From a virus, in the IMG/VR virus record IMGVR_UViG_3300035698_022475, positions 1 to 64,000 of that record: DNA of 64,000 nt; one strand, 5' to 3'. Under the pieces are notes generated by a model, which made no database searches, was not told the DNA's origin, and was given only the letters and a program-made list of their open reading frames with translations. Below, piece after piece: positions 7,457 to 17,046 of this stretch (position 1 is the stretch's first letter; every line of letters begins with the position of its first letter). Both the position numbers and the translations under genes were made by a program.

Positions 7457-10400
7457 GGACCAACTATGGAAGATCTGGGCACAGATCAGACCTGAGAGCT
7501 GGCTAGAACTAGTCCGTTCCTTCAAGCCCCATCTCGGCTTCACATTCTCGTCTCAGGGTGTTCTGAAGGGCCTCTGTCCCAATCCAGACCACGCTGACAC
7601 CACCCCCTCATGCTTCGTACATGTAAACAAAGGATATTGTAAATGCTTCGGCTGTGAGATGTACATCACAGATCCGGTTGAATTCGTTTCTATGATAATG
7701 GGTGTCGCACCTGCGGATGCGGTGCAGTACCTACAAGAAAACTTCAAATTCCCTTTTCTCTCCAAGAAGGCACTCAAGGAACTTGAAGCACAACAGATAA
7801 ACCAAGAGGCCAAGCAGGCGATCTACAATGCGTCACATGACCACATGATCGACGCAGTAACTTCTCCTGCAAAATATCCTGCAGCACAGCAGGCAGTCGA
7901 TTGGTTGACCCAAATACGCCAGGTTGATCCTGGCATTCTCCCCGCACTCCCGATTGGAATCTTACCTCCCCTTGCAGACCTACAGACGAGCCTATCCAAC
8001 CAGTACCTCCAGGCTTTAAAAGAGTGGAAAAAGAATGGGCAGCAAGGCAATGAGCCCGTCAATCTTACGGAACCGGTAACGGACTATCTGGCCAAGACGG
8101 TTACGAGTAGTACGTACAACGGGTCCGTTGTTTTCCCTCTCCATGCAACCCCTACCGAAATAGGACGCCTCAAGTTTCGCGTCCCTTCCAATACGAAAAA
8201 ATTCTCGGTCCCAGACGACGAGTACGAGGACCTTCTTGGGTTATTTGGCCTAGGATGGAGTGGTTATAACGACTTCACAGATCCTACAAACAAGATAACC
8301 CACGCATACCTTACTGAGGGTGAAATGGACGTCCTGACATTGATGGCCCGTATGGCCAAGTCGGGAAACATCGACATCCCCCTCTACTCGGCGGGCGGAT
8401 CAGGAGGTGCTGCGCATATCGAACCCATCATGAAAGTGTCTGGGATTGATACTGCGTACCTCATAGGAGACTCCCCCCAGAAGGGGCCCGCAGGAGGAGA
8501 CAAAGTTGTAGAGGGCTGGATCAATAAGATGCCCGAAATCCATTCGCGGATCTTCACTGGCTGGAATGCACTGCAACCCGCGGGCGACTTGGACGAGGCT
8601 GTGCTCAACCTTGGTGAAACTAAGGTACTCGACATCCTTCACAAGTATGCGACACACAATTTCACTCCTGTCTGGAAGTGGGCATTTGAAAGATCCTCAT
8701 TGGAAGTAGAAGCTATTGACGAAGACGACAAACGAAAACGCCACGAGTGTGCAGCTCGCCACGGGAAATATCTCTGCAATAAGAAAGACTGTGACATCTA
8801 TGTAGATGCCATTGCACGGGCGTTTGAGCTTAATGAGAGAATCATTAAGCGGGAAATCATCTCCACAGAGGATAGTGAGCTGGGGTTCATCCTTCGGTGT
8901 ACTGACGCACTGCGCGAAATAATGACTGTGGTCGGCACCCGCATCAGGGGCTCGTATATCTACCTCGTCTGTTACAACAGGGAAAACGGGCGTTACCACC
9001 AATTCCGACTGGATGACGAGCGTTCTATTGCTCAAGAGTTAGCTACTATTGTTGGGTCTGTCTACGAGTTCGTAAATCAATACGTAGGATTCCCATCTTT
9101 CTTCACGCTTCCTGACGACACGGAGGGTCATGAAATGCCTACATTGGATCGTTTGTTACGCTTCTACGTCAAAGATGCTATTGCGGCATTGGCCCCCGGG
9201 TCTCCCGACTACGAAACCAGTCCACACCTCCGACAGGGGTATCACCGGACAAAACTCAAGGGAGGTGTTTTTGTAGAGTACGTCGTGAGTGGTCCAGATA
9301 TCTTTGCAATAGACCGCGAGGAGGATAAGCTCCAGTACCGCAAGCTCATCGGACCTTCGGACAGGGGCCTCATCTTTGATGTGGGTCTCGAGGACAACCA
9401 CAGGGACGACTCCTGGTACCCGGGGGGACTAACCACTCAATCACTTGAGCGGGGACGCGCCGTAAGCGCCGGGGAACTCTTCAAGACAACGGAAGAGTAC
9501 TACGACATCGGTTTTCAATTCAAAAACCATGAAACAATGAAGACCTTCGCCGCAGCCCTTCCGTTCATATTTTCCGTCATGGATGCATTCCCCAAACCCT
9601 TGATGCTCTTTGTGTCGGGCGAGACGAGTTCAGGTAAGTCCAAGTTCGTGTCATCCTTCACAGGACAAGATACGAGTATGCGGGACCTCCAATTGTTCTA
9701 CGCCTCGCAGTACCTGGGGAGCTACACGGAGGCGGGTATTGCGTCTGCCGCCAATCACGACCGGCGCCTTATGGCCCTCGACGAATTCGAGTCTGATGAG
9801 GGTACTCGTAAGAGTGCCGCGGTCATTAATATCTTCGAACTATACCGTCCCATGATTAACGGTGAGGTGGTTCGGGCTCGAGGCACCAAGAGTGGCTCAC
9901 ACTACGTGGCCCATCTACGGCATCCAGTCATGTTCTCCGCTATCATCACGGCACAGAAAGCCCAAGACCTCAATCGTGTGATTCATATTGAAATGCAGCA
10001 CGTAGACAATCGTGCTTCCCCGGAGCGTGTGCTCTTGAGCCGTTTCGGAAAAACGGCCATCAATAATGTGGCTCGGGATATCGCAGTATGTATGTATCCA
10101 CATGTCCCTGAGCTAATAGAGAACTACGACCACATAGCCGAGGATTTCTACCGACGCATCAACGCTACTCTCCCCCAGAAGGTAGAGGAACGGTGGGCTT
10201 CACACTTATTCCCCGTACTGGCGTTCTTGAAGCTCATTGGGCGGAATTGGGAGGCTTTCTTCCGGGAATTCGTGATTCAAAATACTCGGGAAACAACGCT
10301 GACAGCCGACATGCCCATCTCGGAATCGCTCTTCCGCGACATCACTCAACACCGGATATTCGAGATAGAAAGGGATCAGCCAAAGCGGTCTATCATCTCT

Positions 10401-10820
10401 CTTCTCTCGACCGGAAACGAGGCAGCATACATTAACGATTGCGCTTACGGAGTCTACTATGACGAGAAGAAAAAGATTCTTGTCTTCCTCATGGATACTA
10501 TCGATGAGTTAGTAGGCCGTCACTTCCGGCAGTATGCCGCAGGCCAATTGAAGGCCATACTGCGGCGGCACCCTCAAGCCCTTAAAGACAAAGAGATCAA
10601 GGACTCGAGGGTACTACAGCAAGCCGTTCCCTACTTTGGAGCACATACTGAACCGCGACACGTAGTCGCGATTGACGTGTCTAAGGACGTCAGTGCCGCA
10701 CGCCTACGGGCAATCGAAGAAAATAAACGAACCCAGGCCGCTGGACCCACTGCCGTAAAGGAAGAAGAGAATGCCGAAACCCAAGACGCCAGCAACTTCG
10801 ACTGGTCGGATAGAACCTGA
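7419..10820 (+). CDS. Primase-helicase: CHC2 zinc finger, TOPRIM and P-loop ATPase domains
   Basis: This ~1133-aa protein should lay RNA primers and probably unwind DNA at the fork. In order: a CHC2-type zinc finger (LCPNPDHADTTPSC ... YCKCFGC, residues ~50-80), a TOPRIM domain (YLTEGEMDVLTL then YLIGDSPQKGPAGGDKV), a middle region of unknown fold, and a P-loop (LFVSGETSSGKSKFVSSF) with a following acidic Walker B-like strand (RRLMALDEFESDEG). The start is uncertain: ATG at 7413 or 7419 overlaps the nuclease gene; MAKKPPKRKG at 7419 is preferred. It also overlaps the polymerase gene by 50 bases. The helicase part does not look like classic DnaB and may belong to a DUF927-like or SF3-like group. 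Confidence 0.85.
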   Translation: MAKKPPKRKGLTRDQLWKIWAQIRPESWLELVRSFKPHLGFTFSSQGVLKGLCPNPDHADTTPSCFVHVNKGYCKCFGCEMYITDPVEFVSMIMGVAPADAVQYLQENFKFPFLSKKALKELEAQQINQEAKQAIYNASHDHMIDAVTSPAKYPAAQQAVDWLTQIRQVDPGILPALPIGILPPLADLQTSLSNQYLQALKEWKKNGQQGNEPVNLTEPVTDYLAKTVTSSTYNGSVVFPLHATPTEIGRLKFRVPSNTKKFSVPDDEYEDLLGLFGLGWSGYNDFTDPTNKITHAYLTEGEMDVLTLMARMAKSGNIDIPLYSAGGSGGAAHIEPIMKVSGIDTAYLIGDSPQKGPAGGDKVVEGWINKMPEIHSRIFTGWNALQPAGDLDEAVLNLGETKVLDILHKYATHNFTPVWKWAFERSSLEVEAIDEDDKRKRHECAARHGKYLCNKKDCDIYVDAIARAFELNERIIKREIISTEDSELGFILRCTDALREIMTVVGTRIRGSYIYLVCYNRENGRYHQFRLDDERSIAQELATIVGSVYEFVNQYVGFPSFFTLPDDTEGHEMPTLDRLLRFYVKDAIAALAPGSPDYETSPHLRQGYHRTKLKGGVFVEYVVSGPDIFAIDREEDKLQYRKLIGPSDRGLIFDVGLEDNHRDDSWYPGGLTTQSLERGRAVSAGELFKTTEEYYDIGFQFKNHETMKTFAAALPFIFSVMDAFPKPLMLFVSGETSSGKSKFVSSFTGQDTSMRDLQLFYASQYLGSYTEAGIASAANHDRRLMALDEFESDEGTRKSAAVINIFELYRPMINGEVVRARGTKSGSHYVAHLRHPVMFSAIITAQKAQDLNRVIHIEMQHVDNRASPERVLLSRFGKTAINNVARDIAVCMYPHVPELIENYDHIAEDFYRRINATLPQKVEERWASHLFPVLAFLKLIGRNWEAFFREFVIQNTRETTLTADMPISESLFRDITQHRIFEIERDQPKRSIISLLSTGNEAAYINDCAYGVYYDEKKKILVFLMDTIDELVGRHFRQYAAGQLKAILRRHPQALKDKEIKDSRVLQQAVPYFGAHTEPRHVVAIDVSKDVSAARLRAIEENKRTQAAGPTAVKEEENAETQDASNFDWSDRT

Positions 10821-13794
10821 GAAGTTTGAGTGTCAACTCTGCGGTACAAGAGCCTGGAAAGGCCCTAAATGCAAAAACTGTAAACTCCGCGAAACGGCCC
10901 ATTACACAGAAGGAGTCGGCGGCGTCCCTGGCGAAGTCGACTTTTTCTGTGTGGCCAATTCCCCGTTTCTCGCCGGACCCTCCTCCAGTCTAATAAATCA
11001 CCGTGGGTGGACCCAAGACATCGAGAAGGTTGTACGTTCAGCCTTCATCCGCACCGGGAAATTGAATCCCTCTTTCCGCGCCCTCACAGGACGCTTCACC
11101 TACGCAATCCGGTGCGAGAAGAAGAAACCCGTACTGCGCGATATTAACAGTTGTCGCCCTCTCTTTATTGAGGAGCTACTCGAATACGCGCGTCCCAATG
11201 TTCCCATCATGATCTTCGCCATGGGCGATGCCGTATTGAAATCTCTAGGACTTTCAATACGCAAGTACTCAAGTGTTCAAGAACACTTCGTCGAAGCGAA
11301 GATTGGGGATCGGGACGTGTACGTTTACGTATCCATGTCAAAGCCGCAGCTCGCAGCCAAGACGGGATACTTCGACCTATTCAAGAACCACATCGACCTC
11401 TTCCTCTCCAACGTGGCGGAAACCTCCGCAGGACGCGAAATTGAAATCGCTCCGACACTGGAGAAACTCTCCAAGGACTATGTCTTTCCCAAGACCATCA
11501 AGGAAGTAGAAAAGATCGTTGACCATATCATCAACTACACGGAGGGGGATACGGACCCTCGAAACTGGGTAATCTCAATCGATACGGAAACAAACACCAA
11601 GTTTCCTCACCGTCCCAAGCTAAAACTATTGAGTGTTGTAGTTGGATGGGGCACCGGCCTCGCCACCTCTATTCCTGTTGAACACCCGAGTACCTCCTGG
11701 ACATTCGAAGAGGTTGCTCCTCATATTCAACGACTCCTCTCGTGCCCTAAACCCAAGATACTGCACAACCTCAAGTTCGATCTCAAGGTGCTACGTAAAA
11801 AAGGGTGGGACATACGGCGCATTGCGTGGGACACCATGCTTGGAGAACATCTCCTGGTAGAGGATAAGAAGGGCTTCTATGGCCTGAAAGACCTCACCAA
11901 TACTATGCTCCCAGCGTATTCAGGTTATGAAGACACGCTCCAAGCCGCCTTGACCTTAGGAGAAGGTGCGTCGCAGCTCGCGGACTCCAAACAAAAGGAC
12001 GCTGTGAAGGAGAAGAAGAAACCCAAACTCAAAGGGGCCGCCAAAAAATTGGACGAGGATTCCAAGACTGAGGGCTTCCTGCACGTGCCTTTGACTGACC
12101 TGAACATATACGGTGCTATAGACGGGGATGTTACTCGTCAATTAGTATCTCTTCAGAGAGCCCGAGCACTGCAGGAAAACTACGCTCTCACACAGCGGAG
12201 GGCGCAGCTTGCTCGTAATATCCATTTCAGGGAGCTGGCACAGACCGGCTGCGACTTGCAGGACCCCATCACGTCGACAATGTTCCACCGGATTATCCCA
12301 ACCGCTAAGGTGTTGGCGGACATGGAGCTTTACGGCGTAAACGTAGACCAAGACTATGTGGACGAGCTGACCGTCAAAATGGGGCTGTCGTTACAGCACT
12401 CGAGAACCGAGATGCTGCCGATGATTCCTCAGGGGATAGACTTCAATCCCTCGAGCCCCCATGACCTTCGAAAGCTCCTCTTCGGCACAGGATTCAAACA
12501 CCCAGATACCGGAGAGACAATCTGTTACGCGGGTGTCGTGGAACCTCCACGAACAGAGACTGGCCTCCCGTCCACGAATGCTCAGTTCCTGCGCTCCCTG
12601 GCAACCCAACATGACTGTCCGTTGTCAAATGCCGTCCTGCGCTACCGCGCAACACACAAAGCGCTCCATACATTCGTGGCCAACATCCAAGCCCTGAGTG
12701 CTGAGGATGGGAGGATGCATACCAATTTTCACCAGCACGGAACAGCGACGTACCGTTTGTCGTCTTCGGACGAGAACATGCAGAACGTCCCGTACCGTAT
12801 CGGCGAACACAACATCAAGAAAATCTTCATCCCTTCCGAGCCTAATAACCAAGTCATCTGTAATGCCGACGCGAAGGCTGCAGAGGTGCGCGTGTACGCG
12901 GCCTACAGTCACGACCCCAACCTGATCAAGGCACTCAACGACGGCATGGACCCACACTCCTTCTTTGCTGGGATGGTGTTCAACCCGGATGTTGTACTGG
13001 AGGGTATTGATAGGTCGATGAGGAAGGTGGTGATGGACACCCTCGGAATCGACGACGAGCACTCCTGGAGCTATGACGACTTCAACAGTCGCAACAGTTT
13101 CAAGGACACCGACTCCTGGTACTCCAAGCAGTTAGACAAACTTCGGAAGAACATCAAACGCGTGGTCTTTGGTATCCTCTACGGAGCGAGTAAGTTCAAG
13201 ATTTCGAGCATCGTTGGAATCTCTCATGAGCAGGCACAGGCCATCATCGACTTGCTGGAGAAGATGTTCCCATCTATTCCACACTACGTGAGCACCACCA
13301 AAGACCAGGTTCGGCATATCGGTGTGGTCGAGACCTTCTTGGGACGGCGTCGCCGTTTCGACATGCGAGGACTCACAGGCTACATGCGTAGCAAGGCAGA
13401 ACGCCAGGCGGTGAACTTCAAGATTCAATCCACATCATCAGACCTCGTACTGGAGGTACTCTGTGAAGTAGCTGAGCCTATTCGGCACGATTTCGGAGGA
13501 CACCTCCTGATCACAGTACACGACTCCGTTGTTGCGGAAATACCTTCCAAGTATATCTCGCAACTCCCCGAATTCTTCGAGGAGTACGGCGTCAAGCGCG
13601 TAGCTAAGCGACACCCCTGGCTTCCAGTTCCATTCCAGTGGGACGTAGAGGTTGGCCCCTCGTACGGAGAGGTCATCGATATTCAGGAGTACATGACCCA
13701 GAACGACATCGCACGTTATGCTCGTGAGGATCCTGACGACTACCTAGAGCAGGACATCAAGGCGGACTTCGAGAAAGAAGTTGCCATAAGTTAA
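10771..13794 (+). CDS. Family A DNA polymerase with N-terminal UDG-like domain and 3'-5' exonuclease
   Basis: The replicative polymerase, 1007 aa. Residues 21-37 hold two CxxC pairs and ~35-210 resemble family 4 uracil-DNA glycosylase, keeping four cluster-type cysteines (C34, C37, C115, C128) but lacking the usual GEAPG and HPSYL catalytic motifs. This arrangement is known in SPO1-type phage polymerases. A DnaQ-like exonuclease follows (IDTET with D271 and E273; HNLKFDLK; YGAIDGD). The polymerase domain has motif A as NADAKAAEVRVYAAYS (D700), motif B as KRVVFGILYGAS (from K796) and motif C as VHDS (D918) instead of the common VHDE. A Lys-rich insertion lies around residues 405-430. An AAAGGAAGAAGAG site precedes the ATG. 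Confidence 0.93.
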   Translation: MPKPKTPATSTGRIEPEKFECQLCGTRAWKGPKCKNCKLRETAHYTEGVGGVPGEVDFFCVANSPFLAGPSSSLINHRGWTQDIEKVVRSAFIRTGKLNPSFRALTGRFTYAIRCEKKKPVLRDINSCRPLFIEELLEYARPNVPIMIFAMGDAVLKSLGLSIRKYSSVQEHFVEAKIGDRDVYVYVSMSKPQLAAKTGYFDLFKNHIDLFLSNVAETSAGREIEIAPTLEKLSKDYVFPKTIKEVEKIVDHIINYTEGDTDPRNWVISIDTETNTKFPHRPKLKLLSVVVGWGTGLATSIPVEHPSTSWTFEEVAPHIQRLLSCPKPKILHNLKFDLKVLRKKGWDIRRIAWDTMLGEHLLVEDKKGFYGLKDLTNTMLPAYSGYEDTLQAALTLGEGASQLADSKQKDAVKEKKKPKLKGAAKKLDEDSKTEGFLHVPLTDLNIYGAIDGDVTRQLVSLQRARALQENYALTQRRAQLARNIHFRELAQTGCDLQDPITSTMFHRIIPTAKVLADMELYGVNVDQDYVDELTVKMGLSLQHSRTEMLPMIPQGIDFNPSSPHDLRKLLFGTGFKHPDTGETICYAGVVEPPRTETGLPSTNAQFLRSLATQHDCPLSNAVLRYRATHKALHTFVANIQALSAEDGRMHTNFHQHGTATYRLSSSDENMQNVPYRIGEHNIKKIFIPSEPNNQVICNADAKAAEVRVYAAYSHDPNLIKALNDGMDPHSFFAGMVFNPDVVLEGIDRSMRKVVMDTLGIDDEHSWSYDDFNSRNSFKDTDSWYSKQLDKLRKNIKRVVFGILYGASKFKISSIVGISHEQAQAIIDLLEKMFPSIPHYVSTTKDQVRHIGVVETFLGRRRRFDMRGLTGYMRSKAERQAVNFKIQSTSSDLVLEVLCEVAEPIRHDFGGHLLITVHDSVVAEIPSKYISQLPEFFEEYGVKRVAKRHPWLPVPFQWDVEVGPSYGEVIDIQEYMTQNDIARYAREDPDDYLEQDIKADFEKEVAIS

Positions 13795-13803
13795 TGGTAT
13801 AAG
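13795..13803 (+). promoter_or_regulatory. Extended -10 box TGGTATAAG
   Basis: This 9-mer begins directly after the polymerase stop codon and fits an extended -10 element (TGnTATAA). The identical 9-mer occurs at 58528 upstream of the uracil-DNA glycosylase gene. No -35 match is visible. It would start a + strand transcript through the gene-free stretch that follows. Confidence 0.45.
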
Positions 13804-14149
13804 TTTTGGAATCTCTACCGGGAATTTCGCCTACTGTCGAAAGTCGAAATATCAAAGCGGACAAATGCCGGAGCTTCTCTTATTGAGACGCAGAGGATGT
13901 TACATCCTTGTTATTGCTACGTGGTCGCCCGGCCGTTCGGAACCGCAGCTTCCGAACGACATCGCACTTAGCGGCATGGTTCGCGTCACACTGCCCAGTC
14001 GGGCCTTGCGGCCTTTCCTTAACGCAGTGTTACCCGGACACTCAGCGGCATTTCGGAAGTTAGCGCCGGACGGGAGTCGCACGTACCGGTTTTGGCCGAC
14101 GCCTTCACCGAGTACGCCGACAGCCGTTCCGGCCCTAAACTTAGCGGCA
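13804..14149 (+). ncRNA. Gene-free stretch with hairpins, candidate structured RNA
   Basis: No convincing coding region lies between the convergent ends of the polymerase and terminase genes. The stretch has a perfect 9-bp hairpin (13934-13942 with 13950-13958), a 7-bp stem (13988-13994 with 14024-14030) enclosing a GGCC/GGCC hairpin (14002-14005 with 14010-14013), and three copies of AGCGGCAT at 13970, 14044 and 14143. A promoter-like TGGTATAAG precedes it. This is consistent with a structured phage RNA read on the + strand, but I cannot match it to a known class such as GOLLD or ROOL, and no clear terminator is seen at the far end. The strand is inferred only from the promoter-like box. Confidence 0.35.
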
Positions 14150-15769
14150 TTAATGCTGGTAGAACTTTGTATCCCCGATAGCGATTTTGTGAGCGACCCA
14201 CCCGAACAGGCCTGCGTGAAGACAATCATCAGGCTTGTGCGGGGAGTGTCGCCACACTTTTTTTCCGTGCTGGGTAACTTCCTCGTACTCGTTGAGTATG
14301 TCCTCTATTGCCATCTTCATCTGACTCTCCGGAGCGAACTCAACAGCTTTGTTTTTGAGCAGCATGAAGTAGTTATCGATCAGCGTAGTGCGGTCGCCCA
14401 GATACCGGTCCTCGCCGTTCCACTTGAGAGCACGAGCATAGCTTCCGTATTGTACTTGTTGTACTCGGTGGGGCTCCAGGTAACGGCGCAAAAGTCCGTT
14501 AGCAACAGCGCCTTCTCCGGCATCTCCAACAGCCATCTGAACGTTGTAAGCCAGGCATGTCTTGGCAATTTCCTCTACGGCATGGACTGGATTCTTTCCG
14601 GGATAAATCTTGTAGAAGAGAGTGACGAGTTTCTGATCATTGGGGCGGAAACCCCAGATCCAGAGAACAGTACGAGACAGGCCAGAGGCTCCTCCTCCAG
14701 ACCAGTCAATGCCTGCTACGGCACTCGTCACATTAAGGAAGTGCCCCGATACTGGCTTCTCTTTGATATTAACTCCGACGCAAAGTTCCTGGAGTTCTTC
14801 GAGAGAAATCATCCGAGTACCGATGGCGTCAGAGACTCCGAGCACTTCGTTCCTGAACAGGGAAGGAGGACTCTCTTCGTACTTTCGAAGGATTCGATAC
14901 CACCGCTTCAGCGCGCGTTCGTAGTCGGCACCGCCTCGCTGCTTCATGGCCTCAGGAACATTCTTGGGCATAATGAGCTGGGAAATATGAAAGCCCTTGA
15001 GCTTCTGTGACGGGTCAGGGTATCGCGTAGGGTCCGGAGGAGAGAGGTCTATCCAGCGACCACTAAACGGATTGAGGTACTTCCCACACTTCACACAGAT
15101 GGGACCAAGTTTGCCAATGGAGCGTTCGTCGTCGATGTACTGATGGCAGCCACACCCTTCACACTTCATTACCCATTCAGTTTGCGTGGACATATCCCAC
15201 AGATACTGAATGGTATTTTCCATCGTTTTTGGGGTACCAGCATATGTCTCGTACCCGTAATTGGATTCTGACATACACTCGTTGCCGACGATAATGACAG
15301 GATCGTACAGGATGTCCTGAACCTCGTCGTAGAGGTTCCGGTCAGCCGAGATCCCACGCAAGCGGTCGGGGTCATCACAAGCATACGTAAAGTACATCTC
15401 CGCACCGTTGCGGAACTGTTTGTGCCCCATTCGGTAGGAAAGGTCAGCGTGCAAAAAACCGTCCTTGATAACCGGGGAGTACGTCATCGTCTTAGAGATA
15501 CGAGCGTTCGAGAAGCGCACCGTCTGCTCCTTAGAAGGACTCACAAACATGGTTCGAAAGTGAGGTAGAACCGCACATTCGATAATACTGAAGTGTGCTA
15601 GTGTAGTACTCTTGGCTACCTGGCGAGCCGTCTTCATCAGGATTCTACGATAACGGCCGTCATAAAAGGCCCTATGCATAGGCCAATCCCGCAAGTCAAA
15701 CGGCTTGCCATCAAGTAGGAGCCATCTCTCAGCAATAACAGAGAGAGGTTTTTTAGGTATTTTAGTCAC
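14150..15769 (-). CDS. terL: Terminase large subunit (packaging ATPase-nuclease)
   Basis: The protein (~539 aa) drives genome packaging into proheads. The N-terminal ATPase has the Walker A-like TARQVAKSTTLA and Walker B-like RNLYDEVQDIL, preceded by the usual W...L.DGKPFDLRDWP entry. A zinc ribbon (CEGCGCHQY ... CVKCGKY) is inserted near the domain junction. The C-terminal RNase H-like nuclease starts with AGIDWSGGGAS and includes VGDAGEGAVAN. The start is uncertain: the longer ATG at 15805 would overlap the divergent MoxR gene and lacks a ribosome site, so GTG at 15769, just before TKIPKKPLS, is preferred. No small terminase was recognised nearby. Confidence 0.92.
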   Translation of the reverse strand: MTKIPKKPLSVIAERWLLLDGKPFDLRDWPMHRAFYDGRYRRILMKTARQVAKSTTLAHFSIIECAVLPHFRTMFVSPSKEQTVRFSNARISKTMTYSPVIKDGFLHADLSYRMGHKQFRNGAEMYFTYACDDPDRLRGISADRNLYDEVQDILYDPVIIVGNECMSESNYGYETYAGTPKTMENTIQYLWDMSTQTEWVMKCEGCGCHQYIDDERSIGKLGPICVKCGKYLNPFSGRWIDLSPPDPTRYPDPSQKLKGFHISQLIMPKNVPEAMKQRGGADYERALKRWYRILRKYEESPPSLFRNEVLGVSDAIGTRMISLEELQELCVGVNIKEKPVSGHFLNVTSAVAGIDWSGGGASGLSRTVLWIWGFRPNDQKLVTLFYKIYPGKNPVHAVEEIAKTCLAYNVQMAVGDAGEGAVANGLLRRYLEPHRVQQVQYGSYARALKWNGEDRYLGDRTTLIDNYFMLLKNKAVEFAPESQMKMAIEDILNEYEEVTQHGKKVWRHSPHKPDDCLHAGLFGWVAHKIAIGDTKFYQH

Positions 15770-15798
15770 CAGAAACAATATAACGAACGAGGAGACGC
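15770..15798. promoter_or_regulatory. Short divergent gap between terL and the MoxR gene
   Basis: Only 29 bases separate the two start codons. They contain TATAAC (15779-15784) and the + strand ribosome site GAGGAG. The TATAAC box could be a -10 element for the MoxR gene with a very short leader. The terL promoter must lie inside the MoxR coding region or further upstream. Confidence 0.3.
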
Positions 15799-17046
15799 AT
15801 GGCAAAAGGAAAAAAGAATGAGGAAGGACTTAAATATCCTCAGTTACACGACATTCCACAGGTATCCATCGCAGATGCGAAAGAACAATTGCTTCTTTCG
15901 TGGAAGATGAAGCAGCACCGCGGCGCGTTTATGCTTGTAGGAGAAGCAGGCATGGGCAAAAGCCAAGTGGTGCATCAGGTAGCTCACGAAGTAGGTGCGC
16001 GAGTCTGTGACATCCGAACTGCACACTACGGTTTGATGGGCGCCGGCATTCCGTCCACCAAGGAAGCAAAGATTGGATTCTTCAAGACACTGCTGCCCGA
16101 GAACTTTCCCGAGAGCGACGAGCGTGCCATGCTGGTCTTCGATGAGCTGAACCAAGGATTGCCCCACGCAATCTCAATGTTCTTCAGCTTGATCGAAGAT
16201 CGGCGCATGTTCGACTACGTCCTTCCCAAAGACTGCTTGGTTGTGGGAATGATGAACCCCGCCACAGACAAGTACAGCGTAACGCAAATCGAGACAAACG
16301 CGGCGCTGAGAAGACGGCTCAAGTGGCTCTACTGCATTCCGTCATACGACGCATGGTACCCGCACGCCAAGTCCACAATGTTCCACTTCAGCGATCAGCA
16401 GTCCCTTGGGGAAGCTCTTCCCTGTCATCCGGACATCCTGGGGTTCCTGGAAACATTCCCAAAGCTCCTTTACGACATGGATGCACAGCGCGTAAACAAG
16501 CAATACATTTGCCCCGCCACCATACAGACCATCTCGCTGGATGCATACCTGATGGAGCGTGCTGAGATAGATCTGACGGGCCGCTTCGCAGAAACACGGT
16601 TCTCGGCTTCCATCGGACGTACGGTAGCCAAACAACTCGTGGACCATCTCGACGATTCCACACTGAACATCAGGCCCGACGCCGTGCTGACTGCTTACAA
16701 GGGTGAGACACGGAAAGGCGTCAAAAAGCTCATCAAGAAGGACCGCACCAAGCTGCTCGACCTGGGCTACGGAATCCTCACTATCCTGTTCGCGAAGAAG
16801 ACGAAGGTCAACAAGATTGCCAAGAACTTCGTCACCTTCCTCGGGGATCTTCCCCCTGAGGTGGTCACTCAGATACACACCACGCTCAACCAGATGGCAG
16901 CAGAAGCCAATGCGGAGGAGTACCTCGAAGAATTGATGTACGAGATGGCCGAATATCCTACCTGGCGTGAGGTACACTTGAAGATCGATACGAACACGCG
17001 CAACGTGGACGATGATCTCGAGTCCGACTACAAATCTAAACAGTAA
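15799..17046 (+). CDS. MoxR-type AAA+ ATPase
   Basis: A 415-aa AAA+ protein of the MoxR group, ATP-driven remodelling factors that act with VWA-domain partners in metal insertion or complex assembly. Walker A is GEAGMGKSQ (residues ~49-57), Walker B is MLVFDELNQG (~112-121), with sensor-1 VVGMMNPATDKYSV (~147-160) and the arginine-rich ALRRRLKW after it. The helix-2 insert typical of MoxR may be GLMGAGIPSTKEA. The likely partner, a VWA protein, is at 18846-20525 on the same strand, separated by two - strand genes. MoxR/VWA pairs occur in some viruses, for example p618/p892 of Acidianus two-tailed virus, where a chaperone role in tail development was proposed. The role here is inferred. Confidence 0.87.
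   Translation: MAKGKKNEEGLKYPQLHDIPQVSIADAKEQLLLSWKMKQHRGAFMLVGEAGMGKSQVVHQVAHEVGARVCDIRTAHYGLMGAGIPSTKEAKIGFFKTLLPENFPESDERAMLVFDELNQGLPHAISMFFSLIEDRRMFDYVLPKDCLVVGMMNPATDKYSVTQIETNAALRRRLKWLYCIPSYDAWYPHAKSTMFHFSDQQSLGEALPCHPDILGFLETFPKLLYDMDAQRVNKQYICPATIQTISLDAYLMERAEIDLTGRFAETRFSASIGRTVAKQLVDHLDDSTLNIRPDAVLTAYKGETRKGVKKLIKKDRTKLLDLGYGILTILFAKKTKVNKIAKNFVTFLGDLPPEVVTQIHTTLNQMAAEANAEEYLEELMYEMAEYPTWREVHLKIDTNTRNVDDDLESDYKSKQ

Noticed and set aside
6611-7543. 310-codon - strand frame
   Set aside because: Antisense to the second Cas4-like nuclease, which has full family motifs.
13900-14229. 109-codon - strand frame in the gene-free stretch
   Set aside because: No ribosome site, overlaps the end of terL in another frame, low-complexity reading; the hairpins suggest RNA rather than protein.
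13865-15010. Long + strand open frame (381 codons) opposite the end of terL
   Set aside because: It is antisense to the well-supported nuclease domain of the terminase, has no ribosome site and no recognisable protein features.
14150-15769. Intein or intron in the terminase
   Set aside because: The protein has normal length and uninterrupted motifs; the inserted cysteines form an ordinary zinc ribbon seen in many terminases.
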